This document shows, piece by piece, positions 63,789-64,000 of a DNA stretch of 64,000 nt (positions are counted from its first letter, which is position 1; each line of letters starts with the position of its first letter). Under the pieces are notes generated by a model that saw only the letters and a list, made by a program, of their open reading frames with translations, did not search any database and had not been told where the DNA came from. The position numbers and the translations under genes are program-made. Location: contig NZ_CP080766.1 in NCBI RefSeq assembly GCF_019602855.1, positions 2,108,001 through 2,172,000 of the forward strand, written 5' to 3'. This DNA comes from Cupriavidus pinatubonensis. Lineage in GTDB: Bacteria; Pseudomonadota; Gammaproteobacteria; Burkholderiales; Burkholderiaceae.

Positions 63789-64000
63789 TCAGCGGTTGAC
63801 CGATCTGGCCGGCACGAGGAAGACGAGCAGTGCACCCACGACCACCGTGGCCGAGATGAAAAGCAGGCCCGCGGTCGACTTGCCCGTCAGGTCGTTGAGC
63901 CAACCCACGATGGCGGGCGAGAAGAATCCCGCCAGGTTGGCGACGCAGTTGACCGCCGCGATGCCTGCCGCCGCCGACATGCCGCCCAGCAGCGCAGTCG
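63789..64000 (-). CDS. MFS transporter, C-terminal end only
   Basis: The frame is open to the right edge of the window; 69 C-terminal residues are visible. GFFSPAIVGWLNDLTGKSTAGLLFISATVVVGALLVFLVPAR contains the last two membrane helices and a loop typical of the anion:cation symporter (ACS) family of the major facilitator superfamily, which import organic acids. It is followed by the split transketolase genes and is probably co-transcribed, so it may import the substrate of that enzyme. The N-terminus lies outside the window. Confidence 0.85.
   Translation of the reverse strand, partial: TALLGGMSAAAGIAAVNCVANLAGFFSPAIVGWLNDLTGKSTAGLLFISATVVVGALLVFLVPARSVNR

Overview
The window looks like chromosomal DNA from a high-GC betaproteobacterium of the Burkholderiales, most likely Cupriavidus or a close relative. 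Four things point that way: the periplasmic Bug (tripartite tricarboxylate) receptors, the trimeric porins of Burkholderia/Cupriavidus type, an L-threonine dehydrogenase of the SDR/epimerase class as known from Cupriavidus necator, and a Pseudomonas/Burkholderia-like set of glycine betaine catabolic genes. I saw no rRNA, tRNA, CRISPR array or insertion sequence. Genus and species are inferences.

Region 1 (1-31 kb) holds a nearly complete route from glycine betaine to pyruvate. GbcAB demethylates betaine, DgcAB with its own ETF pair demethylates dimethylglycine, and heterotetrameric sarcosine oxidase (SoxBDAG) makes glycine, H2O2 and methylene-THF. GlyA joins glycine and the C1 unit into serine, and SdaA deaminates serine to pyruvate. 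Formaldehyde is handled by two different dehydrogenases (FrmA, FdhA), and surplus formyl-THF by PurU. An OpuAC-type binding protein and a ProVW-like ATPase and permease import the substrate. Three GlxA/AraC-type regulators of the GbdR/SouR/CdhR kind are interspersed. A TGCCG-n-CGGCAAA element lies upstream of sdaA-sox, glyA and gbcA. A different ~75-bp element is shared by the porin and fdhA promoters. A class III cyclase/ATPase gene runs off the left edge.

Region 2 (32-36 kb) is patchy: a 46-residue membrane protein, a lone branched-chain amino acid type binding protein, a decayed sdaA copy with internal deletions and no cluster cysteines, an isolated GcvT paralogue, and a tiny hypothetical gene. 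It looks like remnant or acquired DNA.

Region 3 (36-39 kb) is a threonine-to-glycine module (XRE-cupin regulator, kbl, SDR-type threonine dehydrogenase).

Region 4 (39-64 kb) is a large catabolic island of unknown substrate. A minus-strand block encodes a porin, a 3-hydroxyacyl-CoA dehydrogenase, an enoyl-CoA hydratase, a 2Fe-2S reductase, a Bug receptor, a Rieske oxygenase, a LigJ-like hydratase, a RidA protein and a GntR regulator. A long plus-strand block encodes an NDP-forming acyl-CoA synthetase, two acyl-CoA dehydrogenases, a Bug receptor, a thiolase plus DUF35 partner, a CoA-transferase, a LigB-fold protein lacking one iron ligand, three tandem RraA-type aldolases, an enoyl-CoA hydratase and a thioesterase. 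A converging split transketolase and an MFS transporter close the window. Two paralogous FCD-GntR regulators and a repeated ACTGGTATGC-type operator tie the porin, regulator and acyl-CoA promoters together. The gene set suggests uptake, O-demethylation or hydroxylation, CoA-dependent side-chain shortening, ring cleavage and aldol cleavage of an aromatic or alicyclic acid, but the compound cannot be read from sequence.
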